Shown here: one piece after another, positions 45,901-55,977 of the stretch
Layout: each line of letters begins with the position of its first letter
Numbering within the stretch: the first letter of the stretch is position 1
Assembly: GCF_002895925.1 (NCBI RefSeq)
Contig: NZ_NWUO01000010.1
Location: 1 to 64,000 of the forward strand
Direction of reading: 5' to 3'
DNA from: Mixta theicola
GTDB lineage: Bacteria > Pseudomonadota > Gammaproteobacteria > Enterobacterales > Enterobacteriaceae
DNA length: 64,000 nt
Translations under genes and position numbers: made by a program
The notes under the pieces: model-generated
Database searches by the model: none
Seen by the model: the letters and a program-made list of their open reading frames with translations, nothing else
Told to the model about the DNA's origin: nothing

Positions 45901-46314
45901 AAAGGGCAGAGCCGTATGCTGGGGCGTAAAGAGAGCAGCTGGTGCTTTGACGCGATCGATGCGCAGCAGGCGCAGGAGTGGCTTACGCGCTATGTCGAAG
46001 GCTATCGTGACGGCATGTGTTCGCCGCTGCTGCTGCTGGCGAAAACCGGCGGCGCCTGGCTGGAAGCGAGCTACGACGCCAAAAACGATGTCATGCTGAT
46101 GGATGAAGCCACTCAGACCAAAGCGCGAGCGAAGCTGTTAACCGCCTGGCAGGGCAACTATCAGCTGGAAGGCGAAGGCAGCGATCCTTATCTGCAACGC
46201 CTGTTCCGTACGCTGGAAGCGACGCAGCTTGATGCTATTTGCGCCGCTGCCGAACAGTGGCTGTTGCCGCTGTTGCGTTTTAACCGCAGCGATACGCAGA
46301 AAAATGATGAATAG
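42925..46314 (+). CDS. recC: RecC subunit of exonuclease V
   Basis: 1129 residues (E. coli 1122). RecC holds RecB and RecD, splits the DNA duplex and reads Chi. The N terminus (FTVYHSNQLDILKSL, SPGMAQWLQMQLAQ) and the UvrD-like but inactive helicase and nuclease folds are conserved. ATG at 42925 has AGGAG upstream. Followed by a hairpin and ptrA, as in E. coli recC-ptrA-recB-recD. Confidence 0.97.
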   Translation: MFTVYHSNQLDILKSLAAYLIENEPLRDPFQSEVVLVQSPGMAQWLQMQLAQQFGIAANITFPLPASFIWDMFVRVLPGIPKESAFNKASMSWKLMTLLPDLLRQEAFRPLQHYLNDDDDKRKLFQLASRVADLYDQYLVYRPEWLNSWQQGKIIDGLGDAQQWQAPLWAALVAYTRDLEQPEWHRANLYARFIQKLESSESRPAGLPDRVFICGISALPPVYLQALQALGKHIDIHLLFTNPCRHYWGDIQDYAFLAKLQSRRRRHHQQQQEIALFRDPEAASSLFNDAGEQQLTNPLLASWGKLGRDNLYLLAQMEAREIDAFVEVPEDTLLQALQHDLLELEDNAVIGLDAEELKSSHKKRCLDPQDRSVVVHVCHSPQREVEVLQDQLLAMMEADPALTARDIIVMVADIDAYTPYIQAVFGNASADRHLPFAISDRRASFAHPAIMAFINLLALPDSRFACEEVLALLEVPALATRFAIDEEGLRRLRMWVEESGIRWGLDDDNVRELELPPTGQHTWRFGITRMLLGYAMESAHGDWDGILPYDESSGLIAELAGNLAELLMQLNHWRQVLAQPRTLSDWQPLCREMLQTFFAADVNTDAALMLIEEQWQQVMAYGLQARYIDNVPATLLRDELAARLDQQRISQRFLAGPVNFCTLMPMRSVPFRVVCLLGMNDGVYPRTLPPLGFDLMAQQPQKGDRSRRDDDRFLFLEALLSAQQKLYISYIGRSIQDNTERYPSVLLTELVDYIGQSFHLPGDEALDVDSSAQRVLAHLHCLHSRMPFDPQNFAPQAEYRSFAQEWLPAARGSGEPHPPFMQPLPPLETRELSFEQLLRFWRHPVRAFFTMRLGVSFALEQTELPDAEPFVLDALDRYQINAQLLNALIEEEDTQRLFNHHRAAGVLPYGAFGELFWQTQQEEMTPLAEQVRELRAESRSVEIDLTVAGVKLNGWLVQVQENGLLRWRPGVLNFTDGLALWLEHLAWCALGGKGQSRMLGRKESSWCFDAIDAQQAQEWLTRYVEGYRDGMCSPLLLLAKTGGAWLEASYDAKNDVMLMDEATQTKARAKLLTAWQGNYQLEGEGSDPYLQRLFRTLEATQLDAICAAAEQWLLPLLRFNRSDTQKNDE

Positions 46315-46339
46315 CTAATTTAACCTACAGTAGAAGCGC

Positions 46340-46362
46340 CTGGCGGAACGCTTATCCGCCAG
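46340..46362 (+). terminator. Hairpin between recC and ptrA
   Basis: CTGGCGGA and TCCGCCAG form a perfect 8-bp stem with a seven-base loop, 26 bp after recC. The following ATTTCAG is only weakly T-rich, so termination may be partial, consistent with shared transcription of the recC-ptrA-recB-recD group. Confidence 0.45.
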
Positions 46363-46433
46363 ATTTCAGTAGTGATATTTGTTTTGGCCAGCGACACCGC
46401 GTTGGAGAAAAGGATAAAACTCAAGGGGATTAA

Positions 46434-49325
46434 ATGCGAAAGTACGCTGTCTGGACAGCCAGTCTGTTACTGATGTTTACTCTGTTTAGCCAGGCGGCCA
46501 GCGCTGAGAAAGGCTGGCAGCCCATCGATCGGGCCATTCAAAAAAGTGATAAAGATCCCCGTCACTATCAGGCGATTCGTCTGGATAACGGAATGACGGT
46601 ACTGCTGGTTTCCGATCCGCAGGCAACGAAATCACTGGCCGCGCTGACGCTGCCGATTGGCTCGCTGGACGATCCCGCAAGGCAGCTGGGCCTGGCTCAC
46701 TACCTTGAGCATATGGTGCTGATGGGATCGAAGCGCTATCCGCAGCCGGATAATCTGGCGGAGTTTCTGAAGAAGCACGGCGGCAGCCATAATGCCAGCA
46801 CCGCCTCCTATCGCACCGCTTACTATCTGGAAGTGGAGAATGAAGCGCTGGCCCCGGCCGTTGACCGCCTGGCGGATGCCATCGCCGAGCCGCTGCTCGA
46901 TCCGGTCAACGCCGATCGCGAGCGGAATGCGGTTAATGCTGAGCTTACTATGGCGCGTTCCCGTGACGGGCACCGCATGGCGCAGGTGGGTGCGGAAACG
47001 CTGAATCCGGCGCATCCTGCGGCGCGCTTCTCCGGCGGTAACCTGGAAACGCTGAGCGATAAACCGGACAGTAAACTGCACGATGCGCTGCGCCAGTTTT
47101 ATCGGCAGCACTACTCGGCCAACCTGATGAAAGCGGTTATTTACAGCAATCAGCCGCTGCCGGAACTGGCAACTATCGCCGCGCAGACTTTTGGGCGGGT
47201 GAGCAATCATCAGGCCAGCGTTCCTGTAATCAACGTACCGGCGGTAACCGACCAGCAGAAAGGTATTATCATCCATTACGTTCCGGCCCAGCCGCGTAAA
47301 CAGCTGCGGGTAGAGTTTCGCATCGATAACAATAGCGATCGCTTTCGCAGCAAAACCGATACCTTAATCAGTTACCTGATTGGTAACCGCAGCAAAGATA
47401 CGCTTTCCGACTGGCTACAAAGTCAGGGGCTGGCCGACTCCATTGATGCCGGTGCCGATCCGATGATTACGCGTAACGGCGGCGTATTCACCATTAACGT
47501 CTCGCTGACCGATAAAGGGCTGGCGCAGCGCGATCGGGTGGTTGCGGCGATTTTTGATTACCTTGCTATGCTGCGCGATAAAGGCATCGATAAACGCTAT
47601 TTCGATGAAATGGCGCATGTGCTGGAGCTGGATTATCGCTATCCGTCGATCAGGCGCGATATGGATTATATCGAATGGCTGGCGGACACCATGCTGCGGG
47701 TGCCGGTCGAACATACGCTGGATGCGCCTTACCTTGCTGACCGCTACGATCCGGCGGAAATCAACGCGCGCCTGCAGGGAATGACGCCGCAGAATGCGCG
47801 TATCTGGTATATCAGCCCCGACGAACCGCACAATAAAATCGCTTATTTTGTCGATGCGCCTTATCAGGTCGATAAAATCAGCGCCGATCTGTTCAGTAAA
47901 TGGCAGCAGGACGCCGCAGAGGTCAAGCTGGCCCTGCCTGCGCTGAATCCCTATATTCCCGATGACTTTAGTCTGATCCCGGCCGCTGAAAAGCCGATAA
48001 CGCATCCGCAGCCGCTGATTAATGAGCCGGGGCTGCGCGCCTTTTATATGCCGAGCCGCTATTACGCCAGCGAGCCGAAGGCCAATATTATGCTGGCGTT
48101 GCGGAATAAGGCGGCGACGGACAGCGCCCGCCATCAGGTGCTGTTCGCCCTGAATGATTATCTGGCGGGCGTGGCGCTGGATGAGCTGAGTTCGCAGGCC
48201 TCGGTTGGCGGCATTAGCTTTTCTACCGGCGGAAATGAGGGTATCACTCTTAGCGCCAGCGGTTTTACGCAGCGGCTGCCGAAACTGTTGATTACGCTAC
48301 TGCAGGGTTACGTTAACTATGTCCCGACGGAAGAGCTGCTGGCGCAGGCAAAGTCCTGGTATAAAGAGCAGCTGGATGCGGCGGAGAAAGGCAAAGCCTT
48401 TGAACAGGCGATTCAGCCGGTACAGATGTTGTCGCAGCTTCCCTACACCGAACGCAGCGAGCGCCGTAAGCTGCTGGATTCTGTCAGCCTGAAAGAGCTG
48501 AACGACTATCGTCGTATGCTGGCGGAGCAGGCGACGACGGAAATGCTGGTGGTGGGTAATATGGCGCCGCAGGCGGTAGAATCGCTGGCGCGTGAGGTAA
48601 AGCAGCAGCTGAACTGTCAGGGTAAAAGCGGGTGGCGCAACGAATATGTCACCATCAACCAGCCGCTGCGCGCCAATATCCAGAAGGCGGGCAGCAGCAG
48701 CGACTCGGCGCTGGCGGCGGTTTACGTCCCTGTCGGCTACAGCGAAGATCAGGGTATTGCCAACAGCACGCTGTTGAGTCAGATTATTCAACCCTGGTTT
48801 TATAACCAGCTGCGTACTCAGCAGCAGCTGGGCTATGCGGTCTTCACCTTCCAGATGCCGGTTGGACGCCAGTGGGGCATCGGTTTCCTGTTGCAAAGCA
48901 ACAGCAAGCAGCCTGCCCTGCTGCTGCAGCGCTATGAGGCCTTCTATCCTGACGCTGAAAAGCGGCTGCGGGCGATGAGCCAGCAGGATTTTGCGCAGTA
49001 TCAGGCGGCGCTGATTAATGAACTGCAGCAGCGTCCGCAAACGTTGGATGAAGAAGCGGGGCGCTATAACAAAGATTTTTATCGGGAAAATTACGCTTTT
49101 GATACCCGGGATAAAGTCATTGAGCAAATTAAAACGCTGACGCCGCAGAGCCTGGCGGATTTCTTCCACCGGGCGACGATCGCTAAGCAGGGCCTGGCTA
49201 TGCTGTCGCAGATCTCCGGCAGCCAGCATGGAAAAGCTGACTATGCCTCACCGCAAGGCTGGAAAACCTGGCCGAACGTCAGCAGCCTGCAGCAGTCGCT
49301 GCCGGTAACAAGCGAGAAGAAATGA
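46434..49325 (+). CDS. ptrA: Protease III (pitrilysin)
   Basis: 963 residues (E. coli 962). Periplasmic zinc peptidase that degrades small proteins and peptides. Signal peptide with cleavage after ASA (about residue 24). The inverted zinc motif HXXEH is His89-Tyr-Leu-Glu92-His93, with a further Glu in the downstream helix. Four M16 domains cover the full length. Its stop overlaps the recB start (ATGA). Confidence 0.97.
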   Translation: MRKYAVWTASLLLMFTLFSQAASAEKGWQPIDRAIQKSDKDPRHYQAIRLDNGMTVLLVSDPQATKSLAALTLPIGSLDDPARQLGLAHYLEHMVLMGSKRYPQPDNLAEFLKKHGGSHNASTASYRTAYYLEVENEALAPAVDRLADAIAEPLLDPVNADRERNAVNAELTMARSRDGHRMAQVGAETLNPAHPAARFSGGNLETLSDKPDSKLHDALRQFYRQHYSANLMKAVIYSNQPLPELATIAAQTFGRVSNHQASVPVINVPAVTDQQKGIIIHYVPAQPRKQLRVEFRIDNNSDRFRSKTDTLISYLIGNRSKDTLSDWLQSQGLADSIDAGADPMITRNGGVFTINVSLTDKGLAQRDRVVAAIFDYLAMLRDKGIDKRYFDEMAHVLELDYRYPSIRRDMDYIEWLADTMLRVPVEHTLDAPYLADRYDPAEINARLQGMTPQNARIWYISPDEPHNKIAYFVDAPYQVDKISADLFSKWQQDAAEVKLALPALNPYIPDDFSLIPAAEKPITHPQPLINEPGLRAFYMPSRYYASEPKANIMLALRNKAATDSARHQVLFALNDYLAGVALDELSSQASVGGISFSTGGNEGITLSASGFTQRLPKLLITLLQGYVNYVPTEELLAQAKSWYKEQLDAAEKGKAFEQAIQPVQMLSQLPYTERSERRKLLDSVSLKELNDYRRMLAEQATTEMLVVGNMAPQAVESLAREVKQQLNCQGKSGWRNEYVTINQPLRANIQKAGSSSDSALAAVYVPVGYSEDQGIANSTLLSQIIQPWFYNQLRTQQQLGYAVFTFQMPVGRQWGIGFLLQSNSKQPALLLQRYEAFYPDAEKRLRAMSQQDFAQYQAALINELQQRPQTLDEEAGRYNKDFYRENYAFDTRDKVIEQIKTLTPQSLADFFHRATIAKQGLAMLSQISGSQHGKADYASPQGWKTWPNVSSLQQSLPVTSEKK

Positions 49326-52300
49326 GCAACAACAATCCGCAACGGCTCGATCCGCTAACGCTGCCGCTTTATGGCGAGCGGCTTATCGAGGCGTCAGCGG
49401 GAACCGGAAAAACCTTTACTATCGGCATACTCTACCTGAGGCTGTTACTTGGCCTTGGGCAGGATAATGCTTTCCATCGTCCGCTGTCGGTTGAAGAAAT
49501 CCTGGTGGTGACCTTTACCGAGGCGGCCACCGCCGAGCTGCGGGGACGTATCCGGCAGAATATCCATGAGCTGCGGCTGGCCTGCGTGCGCGGCAGCAGC
49601 GCCAACCCGGTGCTGACGGCGCTGATGCAGGAGATTAGCGATCCGGCCGATGCCGCCGCGCTGCTGCTGGCCGCCGAGCGGCAAATGGATGAGGCGGCGA
49701 TTTTCACCATTCACGGCTTCTGCCAGCGTATGCTGAATCTCAATGCCTTTGAGTCCGGGATGCTGTTTGAACAGCAGTTGATTGAAGATGAATCCGCGCT
49801 GCGCCGTCAGGCGGCCGCCGATTTCTGGCGGCGTCACTGTTATCCGCTGCCGCTGGCGATCGCCAAAGTGATTGCGCAGGAGTGGACCGGGCCGGAGCAG
49901 CTGCTTGCCACCTTAACCCCGTGGCTGCACGGCGAATCGCCCGCGTTAAAATATGCGCCGGATGGCGAAGAAACCCTGGCGCAGCGCCATGAGAAGATCG
50001 TGGCGCGCATCGATAACCTTAAGGCTGAGTGGCGTGCGGCGGCGGCGGAACTGCGCGAGCTGATTGAAAAGTCCGGCGTCGATAAGCGTAGCTATAGCAG
50101 TAAGCATTTACCTGCCTGGCTGAATAATGTGGCGGCCTGGGTTGAAGAAGAGATGCAGGGCTACACGGTGCCCAAAGATCTGGCGCGTTTTCGCCAGAGC
50201 GTGCTGCTGGAAAAAACCAAAAAGGGCGAGCCGCCGCGGCATCCGCTGTTTGCGGCGGTGGATGCCTTTCTCGCCGAGCCGCTGTCGCTGCGCGATCTGA
50301 TTATTGCCCGGGCGCTGGAAGAGATTCGCCTGGCGACCCGCAGAGAGAAAAAACTGCGGGCGCTGCTCGGCTTCGATGATTTGCTTAGCCGTCTGGATGA
50401 GGCGCTGCAACAGCCAGGCGGCGATCTGCTGGCGGAGGCGATTCGCGCCCGCTATCCGGTGGCGCTGATCGATGAATTCCAGGATACCGACCCGCAGCAG
50501 TATCGTATCTTTCGGCGTCTCTATATTGCGCAGCCGGAAAATGCGCTGCTGCTGATTGGCGATCCGAAGCAGGCCATTTACGCCTTTCGCGGCGCGGATA
50601 TTTTTACCTATATGCGCGCCCGTAGCGAAGTCAGCGCTCACTATACGCTGAACACTAACTGGCGCTCATCACCCGCTATGGTGGCCAGCGTCAACCAGCT
50701 GTTTTCCCGGCTGGATAATCCCTTTTTATTCAGCCAGATCCCTTTTATTGAGGTTAACGCCGCGCCGCCCAACGAAACGCGCGGCTTTCATCTTGACGGC
50801 GCGGTGCAGCCAGCGCTGCGCTTCTGGCTGCAGCCCGGCGAAGGCGTGGGCGTTAGCGAATACCAGCAGTGGATGGCGCGCCAGTGCGCGGCGGAAATTC
50901 TTCACTGGCTGCAGGCTGGCCTGCGCGGCGACGCGCTGGTTGGCAAGCAGGGCGACCAGCGTGCGGTCAGAGCCTCGGACATTACCGTGCTGGTACGCAG
51001 CCGCAGCGAGGCGGCGGTCATTCGCGAGGCGCTGGAAAGCCTTAATATTCCTTCGGTCTATTTATCCAACCGCGACAGCGTGTTTACCACGCCGGAAGCG
51101 CGTGAACTGCTGTGGCTGCTGCAGGCGGTGCTGGCTCCTGAGCTGGAGCGCACCCTGCGCAGCGCGCTGGCGACCAGTATTTTAGGGCTGGATGCGGTCA
51201 CTATTGATGCCATGAGCCAGGATGAAGATCGCTGGGACGCGCTGGTTGATGAGTTTGCCGCCTATCGCCAGCGCTGGCAGCAGCGCGGCGTTCTGCCGAT
51301 GCTGCGTGAGCTAATGACCCGGCGCAATCTTGCAGAAAACCTGCTGGCTTCTGACAGCGGCGAGCGGCGTCTGACAGATCTGCTGCATCTTGGCGAGCTG
51401 TTGCAGGAAGCCGCCGCGCAGCTGGATAGCGAACATGCGCTGGTGCGCTGGCTGGCGCAGCAAATCGCGCAGCCTAACCATCAGTCGGCCAGCCAGCAGC
51501 TGCGTCTTGAAAGCGACCGTCATCTGGTGCAGATCGTGACCATCCACAAATCCAAAGGGCTGGAATATCCACTGGTATGGCTGCCGTTTGCCGCTAACTT
51601 CCGTGAAGCGGCGCAGGGGCTGTATCACGATCGCCAGACTTTTCAGGCTCTGCTGGATCTGAGCGATGATGAAGAGAGCCTGGCGCTGGCCGAGCAGGAA
51701 AGGCTGGCGGAAGATTTACGCCTGCTGTACGTAGCGCTAACCCGCTCTGTTTATCATTGCAGCATCGGCATTGCGCCGCTGATTAAGGGCAATCGTAAAA
51801 AAGAGGGCAACAGCGACCTGCATAAAAGCGCGGTGGGCCATCTGGTCCAGCGTGGCGAAGCGCTCAACGCCAGCGGGCTGCAGGCAGCGCTGCGTGACTT
51901 AAGCAACGACGCGGTAGAAATGGTGATGCCGGAAGAGGCTGCGGCAGGACGCTGGCAGCCGGAGGGCGATCGTATGGTGGAGCTCGACAGCCCGGTGGTT
52001 TCCCGTCCGCTACAGGATCACTGGCGCGTCACCAGCTACTCTGGCCTGCAGCAGCACGGTTCGACGGTTGTGCTCGATTTGACGCCGCGCTTTGATATTG
52101 ATGCGGCAGGAGAAATGGCTGAGGTTGTCGCACCGGCGCTGACGCCGCATACCTTTCCGCGCGGCGCTTCGCCGGGCACTTTTCTGCACGGCCTGTTTGA
52201 AATGCTTGATTTTAACCAGCCGCCGGATGAAGCATGGCTGGCGGAACAGCTGCAGCTGGCCGGTTTTGGCGAACAGTGGCTACCGATGCTTACCGACTGG

Positions 52301-52864
52301 ATTAGCCGGGTATTGCAAACGCCGCTTAATCAGGAAGGCATCCATCTGGCGAGGTTAACGCCGGGCCGCTATCTGGTCGAGCTGGAGTTTTATCTGCCGA
52401 TGCATCAGCTGCTGACCGCACCGGCGCTGGATGCGGTAATGCGTCAGCACGACAGCCTGTCGGCTCAGGCGCCGGGGCTGAATTTTCAGCAGGTGCAGGG
52501 GATGCTGAAAGGCTTTATCGATTTGGTTTTTTGCTGGCAGGGGAAATATTACCTGCTGGATTATAAGTCTAACTGGCTGGGCGAAGAGAGCGCCGCCTAT
52601 ACGCCGCAGGCGATGGCGGAGGCGATGATTAGCCACCGCTATGACTTGCAGTATCAGCTTTATACGCTGGCGCTGCATCGCTATTTGCGTCATCGTGTAG
52701 CGGATTATGATTATCAGCGCCACTTCGGCGGCGTGTTTTACCTGTTTTTGCGCGGAATGGACGGCAGCGCCAGTGAAAATGGCGTGTTTCATCACCGTCC
52801 GTCTGCAGATTTTGTCATGGCGCTGGATCGCCTGTTTTCCGGAGACAAGGTGGAAGCGGAATGA
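49322..52864 (+). CDS. recB: RecB helicase-nuclease subunit of exonuclease V
   Basis: 1180 residues, as in E. coli. An SF1A 3'-5' helicase with Walker A ASAGTGKT near residue 25, IDEFQDTD (motif II) and [12 protein letters not shown], then the C-terminal RecB nuclease with the DYKSNWLG motif (Asp and Lys of the active site) near residue 1085. Start and stop both overlap neighbours by 4 bp (ptrA and recD). Confidence 0.97.
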   Translation: MSNNNPQRLDPLTLPLYGERLIEASAGTGKTFTIGILYLRLLLGLGQDNAFHRPLSVEEILVVTFTEAATAELRGRIRQNIHELRLACVRGSSANPVLTALMQEISDPADAAALLLAAERQMDEAAIFTIHGFCQRMLNLNAFESGMLFEQQLIEDESALRRQAAADFWRRHCYPLPLAIAKVIAQEWTGPEQLLATLTPWLHGESPALKYAPDGEETLAQRHEKIVARIDNLKAEWRAAAAELRELIEKSGVDKRSYSSKHLPAWLNNVAAWVEEEMQGYTVPKDLARFRQSVLLEKTKKGEPPRHPLFAAVDAFLAEPLSLRDLIIARALEEIRLATRREKKLRALLGFDDLLSRLDEALQQPGGDLLAEAIRARYPVALIDEFQDTDPQQYRIFRRLYIAQPENALLLIGDPKQAIYAFRGADIFTYMRARSEVSAHYTLNTNWRSSPAMVASVNQLFSRLDNPFLFSQIPFIEVNAAPPNETRGFHLDGAVQPALRFWLQPGEGVGVSEYQQWMARQCAAEILHWLQAGLRGDALVGKQGDQRAVRASDITVLVRSRSEAAVIREALESLNIPSVYLSNRDSVFTTPEARELLWLLQAVLAPELERTLRSALATSILGLDAVTIDAMSQDEDRWDALVDEFAAYRQRWQQRGVLPMLRELMTRRNLAENLLASDSGERRLTDLLHLGELLQEAAAQLDSEHALVRWLAQQIAQPNHQSASQQLRLESDRHLVQIVTIHKSKGLEYPLVWLPFAANFREAAQGLYHDRQTFQALLDLSDDEESLALAEQERLAEDLRLLYVALTRSVYHCSIGIAPLIKGNRKKEGNSDLHKSAVGHLVQRGEALNASGLQAALRDLSNDAVEMVMPEEAAAGRWQPEGDRMVELDSPVVSRPLQDHWRVTSYSGLQQHGSTVVLDLTPRFDIDAAGEMAEVVAPALTPHTFPRGASPGTFLHGLFEMLDFNQPPDEAWLAEQLQLAGFGEQWLPMLTDWISRVLQTPLNQEGIHLARLTPGRYLVELEFYLPMHQLLTAPALDAVMRQHDSLSAQAPGLNFQQVQGMLKGFIDLVFCWQGKYYLLDYKSNWLGEESAAYTPQAMAEAMISHRYDLQYQLYTLALHRYLRHRVADYDYQRHFGGVFYLFLRGMDGSASENGVFHHRPSADFVMALDRLFSGDKVEAE

Positions 52865-54720
52865 GAAAAATGAGCGAGTTGCTGCGCGAGGCGGTGGACA
52901 AACGCCTGATACGCGCGCTGGATTTGCAGTTCGCCCATATGCTGGCGGATGATGGACAACCCGCGCTGATGCTGGCGGCGGCCTGCGTTAGCGCCGAGGC
53001 GGGAGAAGGGCATGTTTGCCTGCCGCTCGATCATTTTCGTGACGGCCAACTGTTTGCCGGACGGCAGCCGGAGCTGGCGGCCGAAATCTGGCAGACGGTC
53101 GGGCAGCCGGCAGACTGGCAGCGTTTGCTGTTGCAAAGCCACGCGGTAAGCGATGGCTCAAAGCCGACGCCGCTGGTGGTGGCGCAGCAGCGGCTCTATT
53201 TGCACCGCATGTGGCGCGGAGAAGGCCATGTGGCGCGCTTTATCGCGACTGAGCAGCCCGTACCCGCTTTTAATGACGCCGATTTGCAGCGGATATTAAA
53301 TGAGCTGTTCGGCAATCGCCCTGACGACTGGCAAAAAATTGCCGCCGCCGTGGCGATTACCCGTCATATCTCGGTGATTTCCGGCGGTCCGGGAACCGGA
53401 AAAACCACTACCGTCGCTAAACTGCTGGCGGCGCTGATTCGGCTTTCCCAACAAAAGCTGCGCATTCGTCTGGCCGCGCCCACCGGTAAAGCGGCGGCGC
53501 GGCTCACGGAGTCTCTGGGCAAGGCGCTGCAGGCGCTGACGCTAAGCGACGCGGAGCGCACCGCCTTTCCTGAAGAGGCGACAACGCTGCACCGTTTACT
53601 GGGCGCGCAGCCCAACAGCCAGCGGCTGCGTTACCACGCCGGTAACCCGCTGCATCTTGATGTGCTGGTGGTGGATGAGGCCTCAATGGTGGATCTGCCG
53701 ATGATGGCAAATTTGATTGCCGCATTGCCGAAACATGCGCGGGTTATTTTCCTTGGCGATCGCGATCAGCTGGCTTCGGTCGAAGCGGGAGCGGTATTGG
53801 GCGATATTTGCCGCTGCGCCGAGGCGGGTTACAGCACGGCGCGCGCCAGGCAGCTGGAGCAGCTTACCGGCTGTCAGCTGGACGGGATGGACGGCGAGGA
53901 TATGCCCAACGTGCGCGACAGTATTTGCCTGCTGCGCAAGAGCTACCGTTTCGATGCCCGTTCCGGTATCGGTCAGCTGGCGCAGGCGGTGAACGCTGGC
54001 GATGCCAAAGCGGCGGAAAAGGTATTCGGCGCGGGCTTTGCTGATATTTGCCGCAGCGAGCTAAGCAATGCCGAACATTACCAGCAGCTCCTGGAGCAGG
54101 GGATTGCGGGTTATGAAGAGTATCTGACGCTGCTGCAGCGCAATGCGGATGCGGATGAAGTGCTGGCGGCATTTGCCCGTTACCGGCTGCTGTGCGCGCT
54201 GCGCGAAGGGCCATTTGGCGTTGCCGGTTTGAATGAACGTATCGAACGTCAGCTGCTGAAACAGCGGCGGATTCGGCGGCCGCAGGCGCAAAGCCGCTGG
54301 TATATTGGTCGGCCGGTAATGATTGCGCGCAACGATAGCGCGCTGGGGCTGTTTAACGGCGATATTGGCGTAGCGATGAACGATGCCAGCGACGCGTTGA
54401 AAGTGTTCTTTCCGCTGCCGGACGGCACGATTAAGGCGGTGCAGCCAAGCCGTTTACCGCCGCACGATACCGCCTGGGCGATGACGGTGCATAAATCGCA
54501 GGGATCGGAGTTTGAGCATACGGCGCTGGTGCTGCCTAACCACTATTTGCCGGTGCTGACGCGGGAGCTGGTGTATACCGCCATTACCCGCGCGCGCAGT
54601 CAGCTAACGCTCTATACCGATCGGCAAATCTTTGCGCGGGCGGTAGCCGTGCGTACCCAGCGGCGCAGCGGGTTGGTGGAGCGCCTCAGCGCTCCCTGCA
54701 GTGACATGCCCGATTTTTGA
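52861..54720 (+). CDS. recD: RecD helicase subunit of exonuclease V
   Basis: 619 residues (E. coli 608). SF1B 5'-3' helicase: Walker [11 protein letters not shown] near residue 175, [26 protein letters not shown] and the C-terminal VHKSQGSEF and [11 protein letters not shown]. The start at 52861 overlaps the recB stop; an ATG three codons later is an alternative. The recBCD block ends here and the inserted Hcp cassette follows. Confidence 0.96.
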   Translation: MRKMSELLREAVDKRLIRALDLQFAHMLADDGQPALMLAAACVSAEAGEGHVCLPLDHFRDGQLFAGRQPELAAEIWQTVGQPADWQRLLLQSHAVSDGSKPTPLVVAQQRLYLHRMWRGEGHVARFIATEQPVPAFNDADLQRILNELFGNRPDDWQKIAAAVAITRHISVISGGPGTGKTTTVAKLLAALIRLSQQKLRIRLAAPTGKAAARLTESLGKALQALTLSDAERTAFPEEATTLHRLLGAQPNSQRLRYHAGNPLHLDVLVVDEASMVDLPMMANLIAALPKHARVIFLGDRDQLASVEAGAVLGDICRCAEAGYSTARARQLEQLTGCQLDGMDGEDMPNVRDSICLLRKSYRFDARSGIGQLAQAVNAGDAKAAEKVFGAGFADICRSELSNAEHYQQLLEQGIAGYEEYLTLLQRNADADEVLAAFARYRLLCALREGPFGVAGLNERIERQLLKQRRIRRPQAQSRWYIGRPVMIARNDSALGLFNGDIGVAMNDASDALKVFFPLPDGTIKAVQPSRLPPHDTAWAMTVHKSQGSEFEHTALVLPNHYLPVLTRELVYTAITRARSQLTLYTDRQIFARAVAVRTQRRSGLVERLSAPCSDMPDF

Positions 54721-54746
54721 TTCCCGCTTTTTATCGGGCTTCAAAT

Positions 54747-54783
54747 AATAGCGTAATATCGCCCAGTACAATATTACGCTATT
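54747..54783. repeat. Perfect 13-bp inverted repeat after recD
   Basis: AATAGCGTAATAT and ATATTACGCTATT are exact reverse complements around an 11-base loop, 26 bp after the recD stop. It marks the start of an A+T-rich segment. It could be the recD terminator (no T run beyond TTGTCATTG) or an insertion-boundary element. A weaker GCCCGAT/ATCGGGC pair spans the recD stop (54708-54739). Confidence 0.7.
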
Positions 54784-54916
54784 GTCATTGAACTATTAAT
54801 TATGTACCGATCTGATTAAAAATAAGTACATTATATATTTCCTTAATATTCATCTCTTCCACCCTGTGCATATATTAACCTCTTTAATGTTGTTGTTTTA
54901 AATTTGAGGAGGATAT

Positions 54917-55402
54917 ATGTCAAATTCTGTTTATTTAAACGTTGCAGAGGTTGCTGGTGAATGTGTGGAAGCGAACCATAAGGAATGGATAGATATATTT
55001 TCTGTTAATTGGGGGGCTTCTCAGCAGATAAACAATTATCGAGGCGGTGGCGGTGGTGCGGGCAAGGTAGATTTTAAGGATCTCAGCGTGGTCGCCGCGA
55101 TTGATAATGCGATGCCGACGTTAATGAGAATGTGCGCTACTGGTCAGCATATTAAAGATGTAAAGGTCTCACTCTGCAAGGCTGGCGGCGGTAAATCAGT
55201 AGAATATGCTTTGTTTATATTAAAAGATGCATTAATTGCTGATGTAAGTATCGGTGGTTCGAGTGGAAGCCAGACGTTGGTGACCTATAAATTCCAGGCT
55301 GCAGCGATACAAATTTATTATTGGAAACAGATGAACAACGGCGTGAAAGGCGCAGAAGTTGCGATGGGGTTTGATATAAAACAGAATAAAGTCACAGGTT
55401 GA
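54917..55402 (+). CDS. hcp: Type VI secretion Hcp family protein
   Basis: 161 residues. Hcp hexamers stack into the T6SS inner tube and carry small effectors in their pore. Family marks: KEWIDIFSVNWGASQ near the N terminus, GGGGGAGKVDFKDL, ATGQHIKDVKVSLCKAGG, and VTYKFQAAAIQIYYW at the end. No effector domain is fused. The start has an excellent GAGGAGG upstream. No other T6SS structural gene lies in the window, so this is an orphan hcp that would depend on an apparatus encoded elsewhere. The region is A+T-rich relative to recD and argA, suggesting acquisition. Confidence 0.93.
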   Translation: MSNSVYLNVAEVAGECVEANHKEWIDIFSVNWGASQQINNYRGGGGGAGKVDFKDLSVVAAIDNAMPTLMRMCATGQHIKDVKVSLCKAGGGKSVEYALFILKDALIADVSIGGSSGSQTLVTYKFQAAAIQIYYWKQMNNGVKGAEVAMGFDIKQNKVTG

Positions 55403-55404
55403 TT

Positions 55405-55977
55405 ATGGCGAAAATCATCGTTGATAATGAAATCGGCTTAATTGTCCGTGGCAAACGTCTTCCCACACATGTACCAGACCTGTTAGAACAACATGCTGAT
55501 TGTGTGTTAAGCGATGGAGCGCCTGTCGGGTTTTACGGTACAGGTGCAGGCTATCTTGGCGTATCAGCTTCCACAGGGTTGGGGATGGACGGGGTTGTTA
55601 TGACGTATGATGACCTTGCCTCTCCCGCTTATGGCCGGATCCATTATGTTGATGCTACCCTGGCTAAAAAATATAATCTGGTGTCTACCTTGTTGTTAAT
55701 TAAAGTATCCGAAACAGAATCCATGCTTTTTACCGCTGCATGGAATGAAATGAAAAATGATCCGGGGGGCTTCAGCCTGTTAGGCAATAACTGCTCCACT
55801 CATGCCAGCCTCGCATTTAATAAGGCGGGAGTTTTGCCCTCTTCCATCCCTGGCGTCGATACGCCTGACAATTTATACCATCAGCTGGTTTCAATAAGAA
55901 ATGGTCACACCCGTTGTTTTTCCGGATTTCTGGGATTCACGCCTGCAACAGGAGGGTTCAGTATTGATATGCTATAA
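55405..55977 (+). CDS. Putative Hcp-associated T6SS effector, papain-like
   Basis: 190 residues, starting 2 bp after hcp. I do not recognise a named family. An N-terminal His region (LPTHVPDLLEQH) and a later NNCSTHASLAFNKAG (Cys about 133) have the His-then-Cys order of circularly permuted papain-fold enzymes (NlpC/P60-, LRAT- or DUF4105-like), which include peptidoglycan amidases and lipases. No signal peptide, as expected for cargo loaded into the Hcp tube. The following gene encodes an exported protein, which fits immunity to a periplasm-acting toxin. Activity is inferred from motif order and context; confidence in effector status is moderate. Confidence 0.65.
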   Translation: MAKIIVDNEIGLIVRGKRLPTHVPDLLEQHADCVLSDGAPVGFYGTGAGYLGVSASTGLGMDGVVMTYDDLASPAYGRIHYVDATLAKKYNLVSTLLLIKVSETESMLFTAAWNEMKNDPGGFSLLGNNCSTHASLAFNKAGVLPSSIPGVDTPDNLYHQLVSIRNGHTRCFSGFLGFTPATGGFSIDML

